Below the pieces are notes generated by a model, which was not told the origin of the DNA, made no database searches, and worked only from the letters and a program-made list of their open reading frames with translations. Shown one piece after another: positions 1-14,100 of a stretch of 64,000 bases of DNA; the stretch's first letter is position 1; the number at the start of each line of letters is the position of its first letter. The stretch comes from Symbiodinium natans (Eukaryota > Sar > Dinophyceae > Suessiales > Symbiodiniaceae), in contig CAJNDS010002496.1 in the NCBI GenBank assembly GCA_905221605.1, forward strand, positions 288,501 to 352,500. The letters run 5' to 3'. Made by a program: the position numbers and the translations under genes.

Positions 1-479
1 GCAGCTGCAGTATGCTAGAGTTTGCAAGGTCGAGGAGGGTGTCATCGTGGTGAGCCTGGCTCTGAATGAGCCCGGGACGGCATACTGTCGCGTGACGAGG
101 CCCTGGATGTGCTCTCGTAAAGACTCTCGTAAACAGCATGTCTCCCGGTTGTGTGTGTGTGTGTGTCTCTCTCTCTCACTCTCTCTCTCTCTCTGTGTTG
201 ATGCAAAAGGGCAGTGAAATCTGCCCGCCAAAACTGTAGTAAACTATGATAAAAACATCTCTCCTCAACTTTACGAGAGGTCAGATTCTGGAGAAGCCGG
301 CGCGGACATGCACGTGAATAGGATCCTGGCTGCCGATTGGTCCGCTGTCCATCCTGGACCTCCTGCAGATGCCGTCATCATTAACATCACTGCTCTGGAC
401 CGTGCTACGCCTCTCAATGTGCCGTCCGTCCCGGTGGAGGCTTCTACCCAGTATGATGTGTATTGCTGGGCCCAGGCCG
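1..479 (+). CDS. Gene A, alpha domain 0 (partial): two exons
   Basis: Exon 1-100 is open from the window edge and reads into the core motif LNEPGTAYC (codons from 62), followed by RVTR. The second exon, about 294-479, begins near DMHVNRILAADWSA and ends with STQYDVYCWAQA. It carries the NITAL sequon and is followed by a GT donor at 480. The stretch between (100-294) is an intron with a CT/GT microsatellite. Compare the same two blocks at 2,120-2,397 and 6,370-6,535, which align residue by residue without gaps in the end motif. Confidence 0.75.
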
Positions 480-3400
480 GTGCCATTACGCAGTTTTACA
501 ATTATTCATGTCTCATGAGCCATATGCAACGTCACGGTAGCGTCTCATGTTCTTGTGCCTTGGTACTGCTGCTCAAGATCTAGTGAAAGGACAATGCAGT
601 CAGCACCATGGGCTTCGCGCGCCCTAACTATATGACACACCAGTATGTCACTGCGGATGTCGTGGCTCCTTCATCGCCCTCCGGGGGAGCGACTGCTGGA
701 GTTTGGGTGACAGACAACACCCCACCTACTCTGATCTACGTCTCCGCCGAAGCCGTGTCCAGTGATACGGTGCAAGTCACTTTGCAGCTCGATGAACCTG
801 GAACCATATGGCCTCTTGCTTACACTGCTGCTTGAAGGTTTACACTGAGAAGCTACATACGCGGAGTCTGTCAGACGGAATTCGAGTGACCTCTCAGGTG
901 TGCAGCTGCTGAGCTGGACACTTCCGTGAATATCGTGAACTGCAAAGAGGGAGAGGTGCAGGCAAGGGAATGCCCAATTGAGAGTCCTCTCGTAGTCCTC
1001 TCGCAGTTCTCGCGAGCAAGCGCGAGATGTTGAGGTGAGGTGTAAGAAGGGTGCGCGCGTGACGCAGGATGCAGAACCTGACCCAAGCATCCGGCCATGC
1101 TACTTCGAGACCTTTGCCAAGGGAACTTATGCCGACGGAACAGTTTTCAAGGCCGATGTATCGCAACCCTTCAGAGATGTCGATATCGAGGTGAACAGGA
1201 CCCTCCTTCCACAGACCCTGGTCCCCTGTGTCTTCATTGGTCTTTCTTGTGTCTTTGTTCAATAGGATCACACAAGCAAAACTCTCTCAGAAAGCGTGGA
1301 AGTCCTTTCTACAGGATCTGGGAGCGGAACGGCACAGGAACCAGCGCATTGCAGCTTCTTAGCTGAGAGTAGAGCAGAGTGCGCGTGTGCTCTTTCTGAG
1401 AACAGAAAACAGTCAGAACACGTTAGTTCACATTGTGTTCACATTGTGTTTTTAACGGTGTTAACGTGTGTGTTGTGAGTTTATTCAGGCCAGAAACTCC
1501 TTACAAGATCTTCTGCTACGCCGAAGACGACTGGGCTCGCTGTTGTCAGTCACAAGGAGTAAGTAGTTGTTGCCTACTGTCCATAGCCGCAGCTGGTGCA
1601 GGTTGTGCAGAGTACCGCTGCGATGGTCAGTCCAAACTTCGTTGCACCGGCGATCCCCAACAAGTCGTCCGCTGCCCTGTCTTCAGCACATGCAATCTGG
1701 ATCCCCTCGAAATCGCACAGGTCTTGGATGCGTTGTAGTTTCGCCAGGCCCTTGACACAGGGGCAATCTCTTCTGGCTGCAATTGGGACCAGGTCCCGTG
1801 CTGACATGAAATGTTCGCCATGTTCACAGCTGTGTGCGGCCCTTGTTCTTGCACGTGGAGGACCACACTGGATGAGACCCCGCCACGGTTTACCAAGCTG
1901 CTTATACAGACTCTCGACAGCGAGCTTGTACAGAGATGTGGCTTCAAAACAACCGTAGATCTCAGGAACCCCACGCACACCAACGACCGCATTGTTGTGA
2001 TCTTTGCGTTGAATGAGCCTGGTACTGCATATTGTGTGTGGCTTAGGCTTGCAGTTCGCTGATGTTCCATTCTGTTCGAGAGATGACCTTGCACGAAGTG
2101 TTCCTCTCCGCTTCTCAGGTCGTGCACGCCGTGTTGATTCTGGTGCGGCTTCCACAAATATGAAGATACCTGACATTCTTGCGGCCGGCTGGTCTGCGAG
2201 CTTCTCCGGGACCGACGTGGTGATTGAGATGACTAAGCTGTCAAAGCCTGGAGCTCACCGCCACTCACAGCTGTTAGCTGGACATGTGCAAGCATCACTG
2301 ATCTCTTAGGCCAGATCCAGCTATTGGGGCACTGGATGCTGCAACAGCTGATTTCGATGAGCAGACACAGTATGATGTCTTTTGCTGGGTCCGTGCCGCA
2401 GCACCTTCTGTGTGCAATTCCAATCCAATGCCTAAGCCTGCTTCCAAGGCTCACGATGATGCTGTGAATGGTAGAGGATACCCCAGGCAAAATCAGCAAA
2501 CTGAAGAGTACGCCCGTGCCACAGTCCAGCAGGTCTCACGCTTTTTGCATGACGCTCTCGCCAAGCAATTTCAATGTCCTTTGTGTTCCGCCACCCAGGT
2601 GAACACGGACGTAGGCCAGGGTGAGGCCATCAATGCGACCCTGCCAGGTGGCAAAACACAAGGACCTTCGCATTTTCATGCTACCTGGGTACCTGCCACA
2701 TCGCCAAACATCGACCAGGAGTTTGGGTGGCGGACACTACACCTCCGACCATGTTGCTGGTGCAGGCAGAAGCCCTCCGCTCGCAGCTCAGCAGTGCCGA
2801 GCACAGAGTATTGCAGAAAAGTTTCGGAACTCTTCAGGAGCTCTCTACAACCCAAAGCTCACTTATCTCACCAGATCTCGCTTGCACGAAGTGCTGCAAT
2901 CCATGTGGCAGTCCCTCAAAATACCCGTCCCTCCCTCCAAATTGAGAGCACCGTGAAACGAAGGGGGATATCTTCTGAATCTTGAAGATGCCTCGGCGAC
3001 GGATCGTTTTACTCCCTCATCACTATCCCCCCCGTTCACAGCTTACGAGTACAGCTGGGCATTCACGGCGGGAGTCGAAGTTAAAATGCTTCGCGGCGAG
3101 CGTTCTAACCCTACACGAGCTCGGACTTCCACCCGTGCATGCTGCTAGGCTGGCACGTTTTGCCGCGGCTCTGGCCCGCCCCTGTACAGTACCTCAAAAA
3201 GTCTTTTCGGGTCATGTTGTTCCAACCACCCCCCCCCCCCTCCTCCCGCTCACCCTCGCCGATCGTACGTTGCAAGAACCCGCACCTGCCAGCCGGGTGC
3301 CGTTCTTCTTCTTTCAAACTGCGACCTCACCCATATCATACCCATTTCGTGCGATTCTCCTGATTTGTCTCCCAGATCAGTGGTCCGCGTTTCCGTCAGC

Positions 3401-6400
3401 AATAGGCTCGGCAAGCGGGTACTTGTAGTGATTGAATGCTTGCCGATCAGACAGGGCGTGCGGGAGAGGAGGGATGCGAGGGGGGGGGGGGGGGGGCAGC
3501 TCCAAGGAGAGTGTGGGAGCAGTTACGGATGGCTTGCGGCCATGTCACACCAAGATTTTGACCCGCTGGTTCGGTGGTGACGATCTGTGATCTAGTGCAC
3601 CAGCAGTGGGGGTAGGCCCCTTGTAGATCAGTATCCTTCCCGGCTTCCCTGTTCTAGCTCCACCAGGTGTCTAATTTGGGTTTGGGCGACATTGACTTGC
3701 AGACAGGAGGTCGCTCAAAGCTGGCCATGTGGGAGTTTGGCAGGGAGCTAGCTCGGAATCATCGTCCAATCGTTGGCAAAGAGCGATTTCGTGCAATGAA
3801 CTGTTGGAAGTCGGATATGGCGCCTGTCTCATACAGGCAACGCTACCGACATCTACCGACCAAAGCTTTGTAGAACGGACAAATGCGAAGTTTGGCTGGT
3901 GAGAATGGCGCATTTCGTTGGAAGTAATTAGCGCTTTTTTTCTTACGGGAGCTATCAAGAGTTTCGGGTAGGATTCATCTGGTCAGCACAATCACGTCGA
4001 TCGTGGCTCGTTTCGTTAAACACTCCTACACAAGACCTATGTATTTTCAGAAAAACTTAAACAAGTAAATAAATAGAAATACATAAATATATACATATAT
4101 ATATATCTTTTGGCCGGTAGTCGGATATGTAGTCTCGGTGTCCAAAAAATCCGCAACACTGATCGGCCTTTCCCAGCATAGGTGCATACTTGGGTGACCC
4201 GGGTATAAGAAGAAACCGTAATGCCTCAGTATTACTTCAAGTTTATCATCGTATGTTCTCAAGGTCTTTTTCCATGGTCTCATGCATTTTGCCCCTCGAA
4301 CTTCGTTCGAAAGGAAACGCCTTTGTTTGGGAGCAGGTCGGGTCTGGTATGGGATATCGACATATTGACAGGCTGGGATCGCGCTAGGGCTGTGCCGCGC
4401 ACTAGATTTTTTCATGTACCTTTGATGTGGGGTTTGCACATCCCTCTCCATCCTGCAAGTGCAGGAAAGCGAAGAGCAGCACATTGTAGTTCACGGCAAT
4501 GAGTATACTGTAGACTGTTGTGCTGCAGCAGTACGGGGTGCAGTATACTGCAGCATACTGTGCTGCAGCATACGACTACAGCCTGAAATATGACTCACGA
4601 GTCTTTGCAGCCTGTTGAAACCAAGCAGTCTTACGTTTGCGGCGACAATCGTTCGAACAGCAGCATATTTCGACAGCATACCTGCTGTTTCAAGCACGGG
4701 TTGCTGTGCACTGTGACGGAGGCTGTTTGCGGAACAAATATTGCGTGTGTGACACTGGCCAATCATGAATTGACATTTGGTTGGCATGCAGGGGTTAGTG
4801 GTTCGTAAGACATCCTGTGACGCAAGCATGCGATGCTGCCAGGGAGTGCCACTCTGCAGGCACGCGGGACCATGCGACAACAGCGGTTGCCTGCGAGAGC
4901 CATCGCTGTCCTATTTGGAAGGTGCGACTTCAGCTGAATGAACCTGGAACGGTTTGGTCTGATGCTTGGTGTTGGCTATGTGCGATGCCAGAAAGACTTG
5001 AGTGCTTTTTGGCCAAGGTGTGCTGCCACAGAAACGGGCTTGGCTGGCAGCGACTACTGCTTGGAAACTGAGCTACAATCTGCTTCTTCTTCCGCAGATT
5101 GTTTCTTCGAGGACTCGTACAGAGAATATACCTGCGACGCATTGTTGCATTCACGTAGACGCCCAGACAAGAGGACTACATCAAAGGGAATACGACTGAT
5201 GGTACTTCCTTCAGCGAGTACGTTCCGGAGGCCAACGCACCATAAGTTGTGGCCAGAAGTGAGAGAAGTGAGAAGAGGTTGAACCGCCTGGAGGCATTCC
5301 AAGATGTGGATGTGGAGATTACAAGGATTTTGCGGAAGGACTTGACTGCCGGATCTCCGCTTCTACCGGAGACGATGTATCAGGTCTTCTGCTTTGCAGA
5401 AGATGATTGGAAGATTCAGGCTGCAGCTTTGTGACATGGTAGGTCTTATGTCGTTGCGTAGTTACGATTTTCATACGGGTCGGAGTGCAAATTCATGCTT
5501 CAAGCCAAAGTCGTGAGGCTGACAGTGTTAATTCTTCAGCCGAGTACGTCTCACCAGCAGGCAGGCATTCCTTGCATTGGCCTCTAACCAGAATTCAGCA
5601 TCCTTCAGCAGCACACGCGCGTACTGGCTGAGACTTGATTTTTGGGGACACATGTGGGCTGAGTTTAGTAACCGCCAGAGAGTGGAGGCCCCAAAGCCAC
5701 GACTTTCGCAACAGTGCAGACTTTTGCGGACAGCATCGGAACACTCACGACGCTGGATGAGGCGCCACTTTTACGACTGCTGCTCTGTAAGTGTGAAACA
5801 GTGAAACGCAAACTTAGCGGTGCGCCTTCGCAAGATGCTGGCCGCCAACTGGCCTCCAATTGCCATCATTTTGCCGGTGCAGGCAGCTCCCAGCTTTATC
5901 GTTCTCCAAGTCCAGGATCCCAGTGACCAAGAAGGTGCCGAAGAGACATTGAAGAGAGACCACATAAGAGACCCAAGCGAAACAAAGCGAACCAAAGGGA
6001 CACAAAGTGCCGATGCCCAATGCTTCGACATGTGGACACATGTTTTTGGCAGGCATCCTGGTGGTGAACTTTGCTCTGAACGAGGCTCCGGCTTCCGAAA
6101 GAGAGTACGAAAACAAGGTCTCCAATAAGTCACTGAATGTCACGATTAGACGGCGAATCACGGTTGAAAACATCTTGTCAGATTGTCAGCATGCACAGCT
6201 CAGCCGAGGCTGGCACAGCATACTGCAGAGCCACTCGCTCGGACTCTGGCGAGTCGGCCGCGGACATGCCCATCAACAGGACTGCTTATATGTGCATTGT
6301 TATGGTGAGTAGGCCCTGTTTTGACTCTCGTTCGCTCATGCGCATCTATCTCACTCACGTCTGAGTCAGGGTTCTGACAGCCAACTGGGTGGGCGAGTAT

Positions 6401-9400
6401 GACGGCACCAGCAACGTCACGATCGCCATGAACAACTTGGAAAATGTGGACCCTCTTGCCACAAAGCGTGACGATGAGGTAGCACCGCTGAGTGCTGGAA
6501 CACAGTACGACATCTACTGCTGGGCCAAGGACTGGGTTCATGCCAGCCCGTGCAGATGTGGATGCTAAAAACTGCTACAGTAGCCACACTGATCCACACT
6601 GCAAGCTTGCACGGCGCTTCTGCAGTTTCAGGATGCAGCCACAACAACGTTCGGATACCCGCGGCCCAACTACATGGCGGCTAGCTATGTCGCAAGTCCA
6701 GTGCTGTCCCCTGATGCTCCTGCCGGAGGCTACACAAAGGGCGTTTGGGTTACCGACAGCACCCCTCCTGAAATGTTCCTCTCTTCCTTCGATGCATTGT
6801 CCGAGGACGCCGGTGGTGTCTTGTGGTGTGGGAGAGTTTTGGATCAGCCTGCCTTATGGCCTGCCTTGAACGTTTGCTTCATCTCCAGGATTCCCTACTT
6901 GTCCAGCTTCAGCTTAGCGAGCCTGGCACGGCGGCTCTGCAGTTTTACTTGTACACCTTTCCCACCGCTAGAAGCCCCCGTGGAAATTTTGTCTACAGGG
7001 AAACTTTGGGTTGAGAATCAAGGGCTTCATGGGCTTCGGCTTCACTGGTAGAAGGTCTGGAAAGGTCCTAGGGGTACTGGCTCAAGTCATGGTTCGCGCC
7101 CCTAGTTAAGACCTAGCGGAAATGCAGAGAGGACACCACTTTCTTCCGCCGCGCAACAGAAAAAGCACAGCAAAATCCTTGATCACAGCAGGCTATTGTA
7201 GAGCTACTGTACTTGTACTGTGCAGATCTACTCGTGATCATAGCCAGTAGGCCTTGGTAGATATGCTATGAACGGTGCCTGCAGTGTCTTGTGCCACGCT
7301 GGCCTCGACTCGTAGGCAAGAATGTGCTTGCCTTGCAAAGGCTCACGTGAGGAACCCCTAAACCCCTATGAACAGGACCTTCAAGCGGGATCAGATTCAT
7401 GCCGAGGTTTGGTGCGCGGCAACGGCGCCTGACGGCGGCTCCTCCAGCTATTGCCGGCCAAGCGATCTCCAGGATGTGAATCCCTTGACCGCTTGCTACT
7501 ACGAAGATTACATCAAAGGCGAGGTCCAAAGAGCCCACGCCGACCCTAAACACAAAGCCAGAAGAACTACAATACAATGCAGAAGACTTCAGGCTCAGCT
7601 GGTCAGGGCACGACGTTCATGAAGGAGGTCTCGGATCCATACATGGATGCCTGATGCCTATCATACCTGTGCATCACAACGTTCAACAAGCATTGGAAGC
7701 TTGTCGAAAGGTCTCTTTGGAGATCAATCGCATAGCTCTTTCTGGCATCGGTGGATCTGGAACAGGGGCACCGTTACCTGCCGAGCACGAGCCTTAGCAC
7801 ATCTTAGCACTGCGGCGGCGTCTGTGAGGAAAATGATGGCCATATATGGCCATGCTTCAGCAGTGGCTTGCTTTTGCCAGGACACAGTTTTCCATCCTCT
7901 GCTTTGCGCAAGACTCCTGGGACTTGCGCAGTCAAGATGCCTTTTTGCATGGTGGCCCTGGCTGGGGTTGACCTTGGGAAGCCCCGAGACTGCCCTGAGA
8001 GGGAGCTTAGATGGTGCTCTGCATGAGGTTTGTGCTGCAGGTGCTTTCTCGCTCCTGTCATGGTTTTCATGGGACATGGCGGTTCGATTGTATCTGCGAT
8101 TGCCACAGCCAGGTCGTGGGTCGCCGAACTTTATCGCCCCCAGTGGGCCCAACAAGGTCACACTTGCACAGGCGCATCCGAAAAGCCCTGAACAAATTGC
8201 AAAGAAGAGCCACCGAGAGAATCAGACGGAGAAGCGCAAGACAAAGTAAGCTTGTAAAGCTCTCCCCCTACGGAGACCCTGTGGCCGGCGCGGCTCCCTC
8301 TTGTGGGGGCCAAAGAAGTGGAGTGAGAAGAAGAGGGCACAGCGCTGGCGCTGACCTGTTGGCCCTATGGCCCTATGGATCATTACTTTCGTGTTGATCT
8401 GCAGCTGAATGAAAAAGACTACCTTGCCAAAAGTATCCAAGGGTGCGACTGGGGCCACTACGGACTCTGCGCACCGTAGCATGTACCGACAGCACTACTC
8501 CTACACAGGGCCTGCGGGCTCGCGCGCGAGCAGGTCATCAACGGCGGGGGACATCCTCAACCTCGGGCCCTGAACGAAAGAGGGGATAAGATGCATGTCT
8601 CATGAAAAACCACTTGACACTTGGAGCGTGCCTCTCCTGAAGCCTGGGCGGAGAAGGAAATGGAGAAAAGAAGAAACTGAGAAATGGAGAAAGAGGAGAG
8701 GGAGAGTGAAAGTATGAGAGCAAAGCGAGTGAGAGAAAGCGAGGCAACGTAAATGACAAAGAGGTCCGTGGATTCGTGCTTGCAGCACAAAGCCTCGGAG
8801 CCACGGCAAGCACCCTGGACCTCACGCCGCCACTCGGCCAACATCGGCCAACTGCACTGTTTAAGTTTGACTCAAAGCAAGCGGCGAGACAAAAGGAGAC
8901 AGAATGGGAGACAGCTATCTCTCAGGCCAAGCACGACCAGCTGGGCCCTACATGCGCCCCCCGATTCCGAGTCCAGCTTGGAGGTGCTTTTCGGAGTGGA
9001 TGAGGCCGGGCTCGCAACTCCTTTTTCTCCAAAACTCCTCACAGGTCTTCACAGCAACGTCAGTGTATGAGACGGCTAGAGGTTCCATGGGTCCAGATTC
9101 AAGCGTGCTGTGGCTAGGCATCGACGCTCTATTGCCTCGCTTTACTCAAAGGCGTGAGCTTTAGCTCTCGAGGCCGTGTGCCTAGTTCCCTAGTTGGGGT
9201 ATTCTCCTCAGGTGCCGAAACACCACACATCAGCACTATCACTGCAGACGGGCTCTCCACCAATTGCCCTGCACCGAGCTTCCACGATGTTACGACTGAA
9301 GTGCAGGTGTTTGTGTGTGTGTGTGTGTGTGCTTCAAAGAAGGTCATCAACATTGGGTGCGCCGTACTGTTGGCCCACATGGTCTTTCTTGGAACACGCA

Positions 9401-11090
9401 GCCTATAGTAGCTTTGACACCTCGCATGTTCATAGCGGAGGGGTTGCCGAGAAGTTGCTTTGGAAGTGTGCTGGACCAACGGAAAGTGTTAGGCCAGGGG
9501 TATTCCCCCTTTGAGGCCTCCCAAACTATCCAACGCGCTGCCCGGTATCGCGTCTTCATGTTCCACCACTGATTGTCGTGCTTTTTGCCCCCTCGTTGCC
9601 TGCCATCTGCTGAGTCAAAACCGACCTCCTTACAATATCCCATCCTTTAATTGCTCTGCCATGCTACTTCCTCTACCTGGTAACTCTGCCTCATGTAAAT
9701 CACCCTCTGCTGAAACTTCTAAGAACTATGACTCTTAAACTGCCCAATGCTCCGCATTGTCCGAAAAAACGGCTTGCGCTCTTGCTTTGTCTCGGCGACG
9801 GTCAAAAGGAGAATGATGCGACGATGTTGTGAGCTATGAGAGTTGAGGATACTTGTTTCAACTTTCAGTTTCTTTCACGCGTCTATCGAATGATTTTCTG
9901 CGAGCTACGCACCCTCCCGCCCTCAAGGGGTGGCCAAGGGGGGAGAGGTTTTCTCATGTTTTCTCATTGCATCGGCACATCAGGAGGCTTAGCCAGTTCA
10001 GCCTATGAAGGACATGTAGGCTGACTATGGCTGACTGCTGAACCGGCAAAGTCTTAACACGTCTGTCAGCAATCGTTCTGTAAAGAAAGTAAGTCTTTGA
10101 TTGGCATTGCCTTGGCCACTTGTGAGCATATTATCACACAGCTCGACTGTTTTGAGGTTCCGCTCCCTCGTTTACTGCGGGTGATTGTCTTGGGCTTAGT
10201 GCGAAAGATCCGTGAGAGACATGACGGAGTCTAGTTACTCTAGTCTATTCCTCCAAATTTTAGAGTGACTTGTCCTGGTGGGCGCTTGAGGTTCCAGCTT
10301 GACTTTGACGTTGCCGGGGCTGCTTCGTGGTGGGGATTATGATGTGCACTGTCAACTTGAGGAGCCCAACTTCCAAGCCTGAGAACCCTTAAGAATGCCA
10401 CAATGCCTGTGGACAACGTGAACATGTGGCACTCGTATGCGCTCGTGCAGGATGACAATGTGTATCCCTTGCTGCGCGCTTAGCCTTTAAAGTGGCCGCA
10501 GGGTTGACATTGCGGCGCATCAACTTGCAAAGCTATGCAGGCTTCCGAATCGCCGGGTTCTGCCAGTGCTTTCCGCCATCGTCAACGATTTCACTCCTCC
10601 ACAAATCAGCGTGGTCCGAGCCAGTGGCTCTGAGCCTGGCCTCATCATCGTGCCATTGGCCTCAGACCTCCGTTTATCTTGTTTGCATCTGCTTTTTTCC
10701 ATCGGTGAACCTTCAAGGACATTGCAGCTCGACGAGCCAGGTGCGCCTTTGACGTGAGCACGTGTACGTTCAATGCATTTCAGGCCCTTACAACCCTTGA
10801 ATTTCAGGTACAGTTTGGTGCTTCAGCCCCTCCACAGTCGGACAAGCCATCGTGCCGGGATGGGTGTCCTGAACGCAGCGATGACACAAGTGGACGCGCA
10901 AGTGCCATTGGTGCATGTGTACGCCTCAGGTGCTCACGCACGGCTGGCGGTCGGAGACTGTCATCTCCGAAGTGTACACAGATGTGGAGGCGCGAGGGCG
11001 GAGGGCACGAGTGTGCTGCAGCAGACTGTAGTGTGATGTTGAGTGTCTATAGACTAGACTGCATCGTAGAGGAAATGAAATACAACACAC

Positions 11091-11121
<31 letters not shown>

Positions 11122-14100
11122 AATATAATTTTTTTTCATACAGCGAAATTAAGGATTCATCCGTGCAGGTCACAGTCTCGCGCCGCGGCTCCACGGAGCT
11201 GCAGCTGGTTTCGGCATGCCGGGCAGTGCTTTCTGAAAGGTCGTTGCGTAGCCATCATGGCCATAGCCATTGGCAATCCATAGGCTGTCACAGTGAAAGC
11301 TGACCGCAGCCGGGTATGCCAGGAAACTGCCTATGAGACGTATTGTGCTGCTCAAGACACGGCCACGAATCCGAGCTGTACGGATCCTGGTTGTCCGGCG
11401 GTCCCCAACCTGAACTCGTCAACAGCTTAGCTCCGGAATCCACGAAGAGCAAGTGGGAAATAGCGGAACGCTGATATCGCTGATGCTTTTCGAAGGCTGG
11501 CGGAGATGCAAACTGTGCGTGATGCGGTGGGGCAGATCATCACCCGTGATGTGGATCCACCCACCTTCTCACTTCTTGGAGTCTTCTGGCCTTGAGAAAG
11601 GGCTTTCAAAGTGGTGGAAGCTGCGTCTACAAACAATGACAACGCGACAATGGTCAGACACGAAAGTGAGGCTCAGTGTGCCGGCCAAGGCCAGAGGAGT
11701 CTCTGAGAACATGCTGTCGGTCACTCTGCAACTGAACGAGCCCGGCACAGCATACTGCGCCGCACTCGGGACTTGGGCATACTGCCAAAGTGCATGGTGT
11801 CAATTTAGTGTCAAGTTTTTTTGTCACTGTTTGCCTCAGTTTGGAGTGCGAAGGCCGCGCTACTCGCACCGATGCTGGGCCTCCAGTGCTGCAAATCTCG
11901 CACATTGTGCAAGCGGGATTCCTTGCAACAAATGATGTCAGGGGCTGAGCGGCTAAGCCAGCTGGCATGATGAGTAACTATGTAGATAATTGTAGATACA
12001 ACTTGTCGTTACCGTCGAGTGCTCAGATTGCACTGCAGCCCGAGGCGACCGTATCTTCAATCATCGACATTGACAAGTTGGCAGATAGGCCAACAGAAGC
12101 TCCGCTGACCCGTTCGACCGCCTACGACATTGTGTGCTGGGCCAAGGCAAGCTATTGCAAAGCGATGCACTTCTAATGCAGTGCTTAATGCAGTGCTTAA
12201 TGCAGTGCTTAATGCAGTGCTTAATGCAGTGATTCCGAACATCTGGGGAAGGACTCGGCGCAATTGCACTCTTGCCGGCCTCAGGGGGCCACGGCCATTT
12301 GCAGCTTCGAGGCGGGGTGATAGTGGCTGCCCTGTGCCATGGGGTGCTGATGACATGCAATGTAAACCCCACTGAAACAAGCAAAGTGTGCATGAAAGCA
12401 GGTGCAATGAGATAAGTAGAAACAAAAACACTTGCAGCCCGTTTTGCATTGGTTCATGCTCACGAGCTGCGGTGGGCAGCAGGCGACAAGACAGGCTTTT
12501 GAAAGCTCCTAAGGAATGTCTCGCGGCTTCATTGTTTCTGTATGTTGCTCGACATGTCTCATGAAGCCGTTGACACCTCAGCTGCCGTCGTTTCATCATG
12601 TTTCAGCAGCGCTGCTTGATCCCGTTCTCCGCCATCGCTGATGGTTGTTTCGCATTTAAACTTGTGATCCGTTTTGAGGTTGTAGTTTTTTTGGCCTTCA
12701 TGTCTGCGTCGCGCTTGATGATCAAAGTTTCAAGCTGCCCTGACTCCTGCGAGGCCTCGCCGAATTTCATGGCCGCTCGGAAGTGACACTTCTAGCGACA
12801 CATGCACACCTTCACGCATCAGACGAGCTCATTGCATTGCTTTGCGTGGCTCGGACAGGCCGTGGGTAGTCAATGGCATGTCTTTTCTCGGACTTGTGTC
12901 GCCGATTTAGGAGCAGACCTACGTGCAGACAAGATTCTCCCAAGTGGTTCATCCGCCTGATCTGGCGACTGGCGCCAACGGAGGTCTGATAGACATGGCC
13001 AGGGCCTTATCTTGACGGAGAAGAAAATAAAAATGGCGGGTGCTTTGCCAGCGCATTGCCGCAACCTGACGCTGCGTCCAGCAAGGTGCGTACCTGGGAT
13101 GCTACGCCACCTGTGCTAACCTTTGTGCGTGCAGAAGCGCGGTCAGAGGACGCCGACATGCGGCCCACACATCAACTTGCCTGTCGCCGTTCCACACTGG
13201 CATCACTGGCGTGTCGGCCCTGCAAGGACTCCATTACTTCAGTCCTTCAGCTTGATGAGCCTGGAACTGCATATTGCCAGGGCCTTTGCCGCGGAATTGT
13301 GCGGACATTCTGACACCCAGGGTCGCTCGCAGTCCATTTACGAATGCCATTCGGCTACTTTTAAAACCTCCGGAAATCGTCGATTCTTAAACATGCAGAA
13401 ACTTTTTTCTGGGCATCTTCAACCAACCCATGATCCTGCAGAAACAGTTCGGGGCCGTTGTGGATTCCCCCCCCCCCCCCAACACACCCACCGATCCAAA
13501 ACCCAGCCTTTGCTTCGACTACATCAAGGTATTCAGCACTTTGCGCACGAGGATATCTGAGCGATCGAGCCAATGACTTTCCTCAATAGGGCAGCCGCCC
13601 TACTACTAGAAAGCATTAGCTTTTCCCGACAGGAGCGGTTAGTAGGCAATGGACCCTGTCTATTGTGTAACCCCCCCTCCTCCTTCACCCGTTTTCTTCC
13701 CCTTTGCCCGGAAAACTTGACTTTGTAAAGGAGCCCTCAGCCGCATGACCCTCTTTAAAATTACGCCGGCAAGTTTGACTTGTAGCAGAGCGGAGTCCAA
13801 CAACAAGATCCTTGAACTGGAGGTCAAGGACTGTGGTTCTTGATTTGTTCTTCGAGGTTGGTGAGAAATTGTTGGGGTCGGGTGAGGAAGCTCACCAAAC
13901 TGTCCACATGGACGGACGCACCGAAAAGTGGAAAGCACCAGTTTAGCCCCGATTCCGCTTCAAGATTGAAGGCCCAATGCGAAGTACGGACAAAAGGCAA
14001 CAAATTCAAGGAGACCGTGAGCACTCCTGACTCGGAACCAGATGGAACCAGGATCTGCGAGTCTCCCATTTCGTCCCAACTTCGTGCTTCTGGGGTTACT

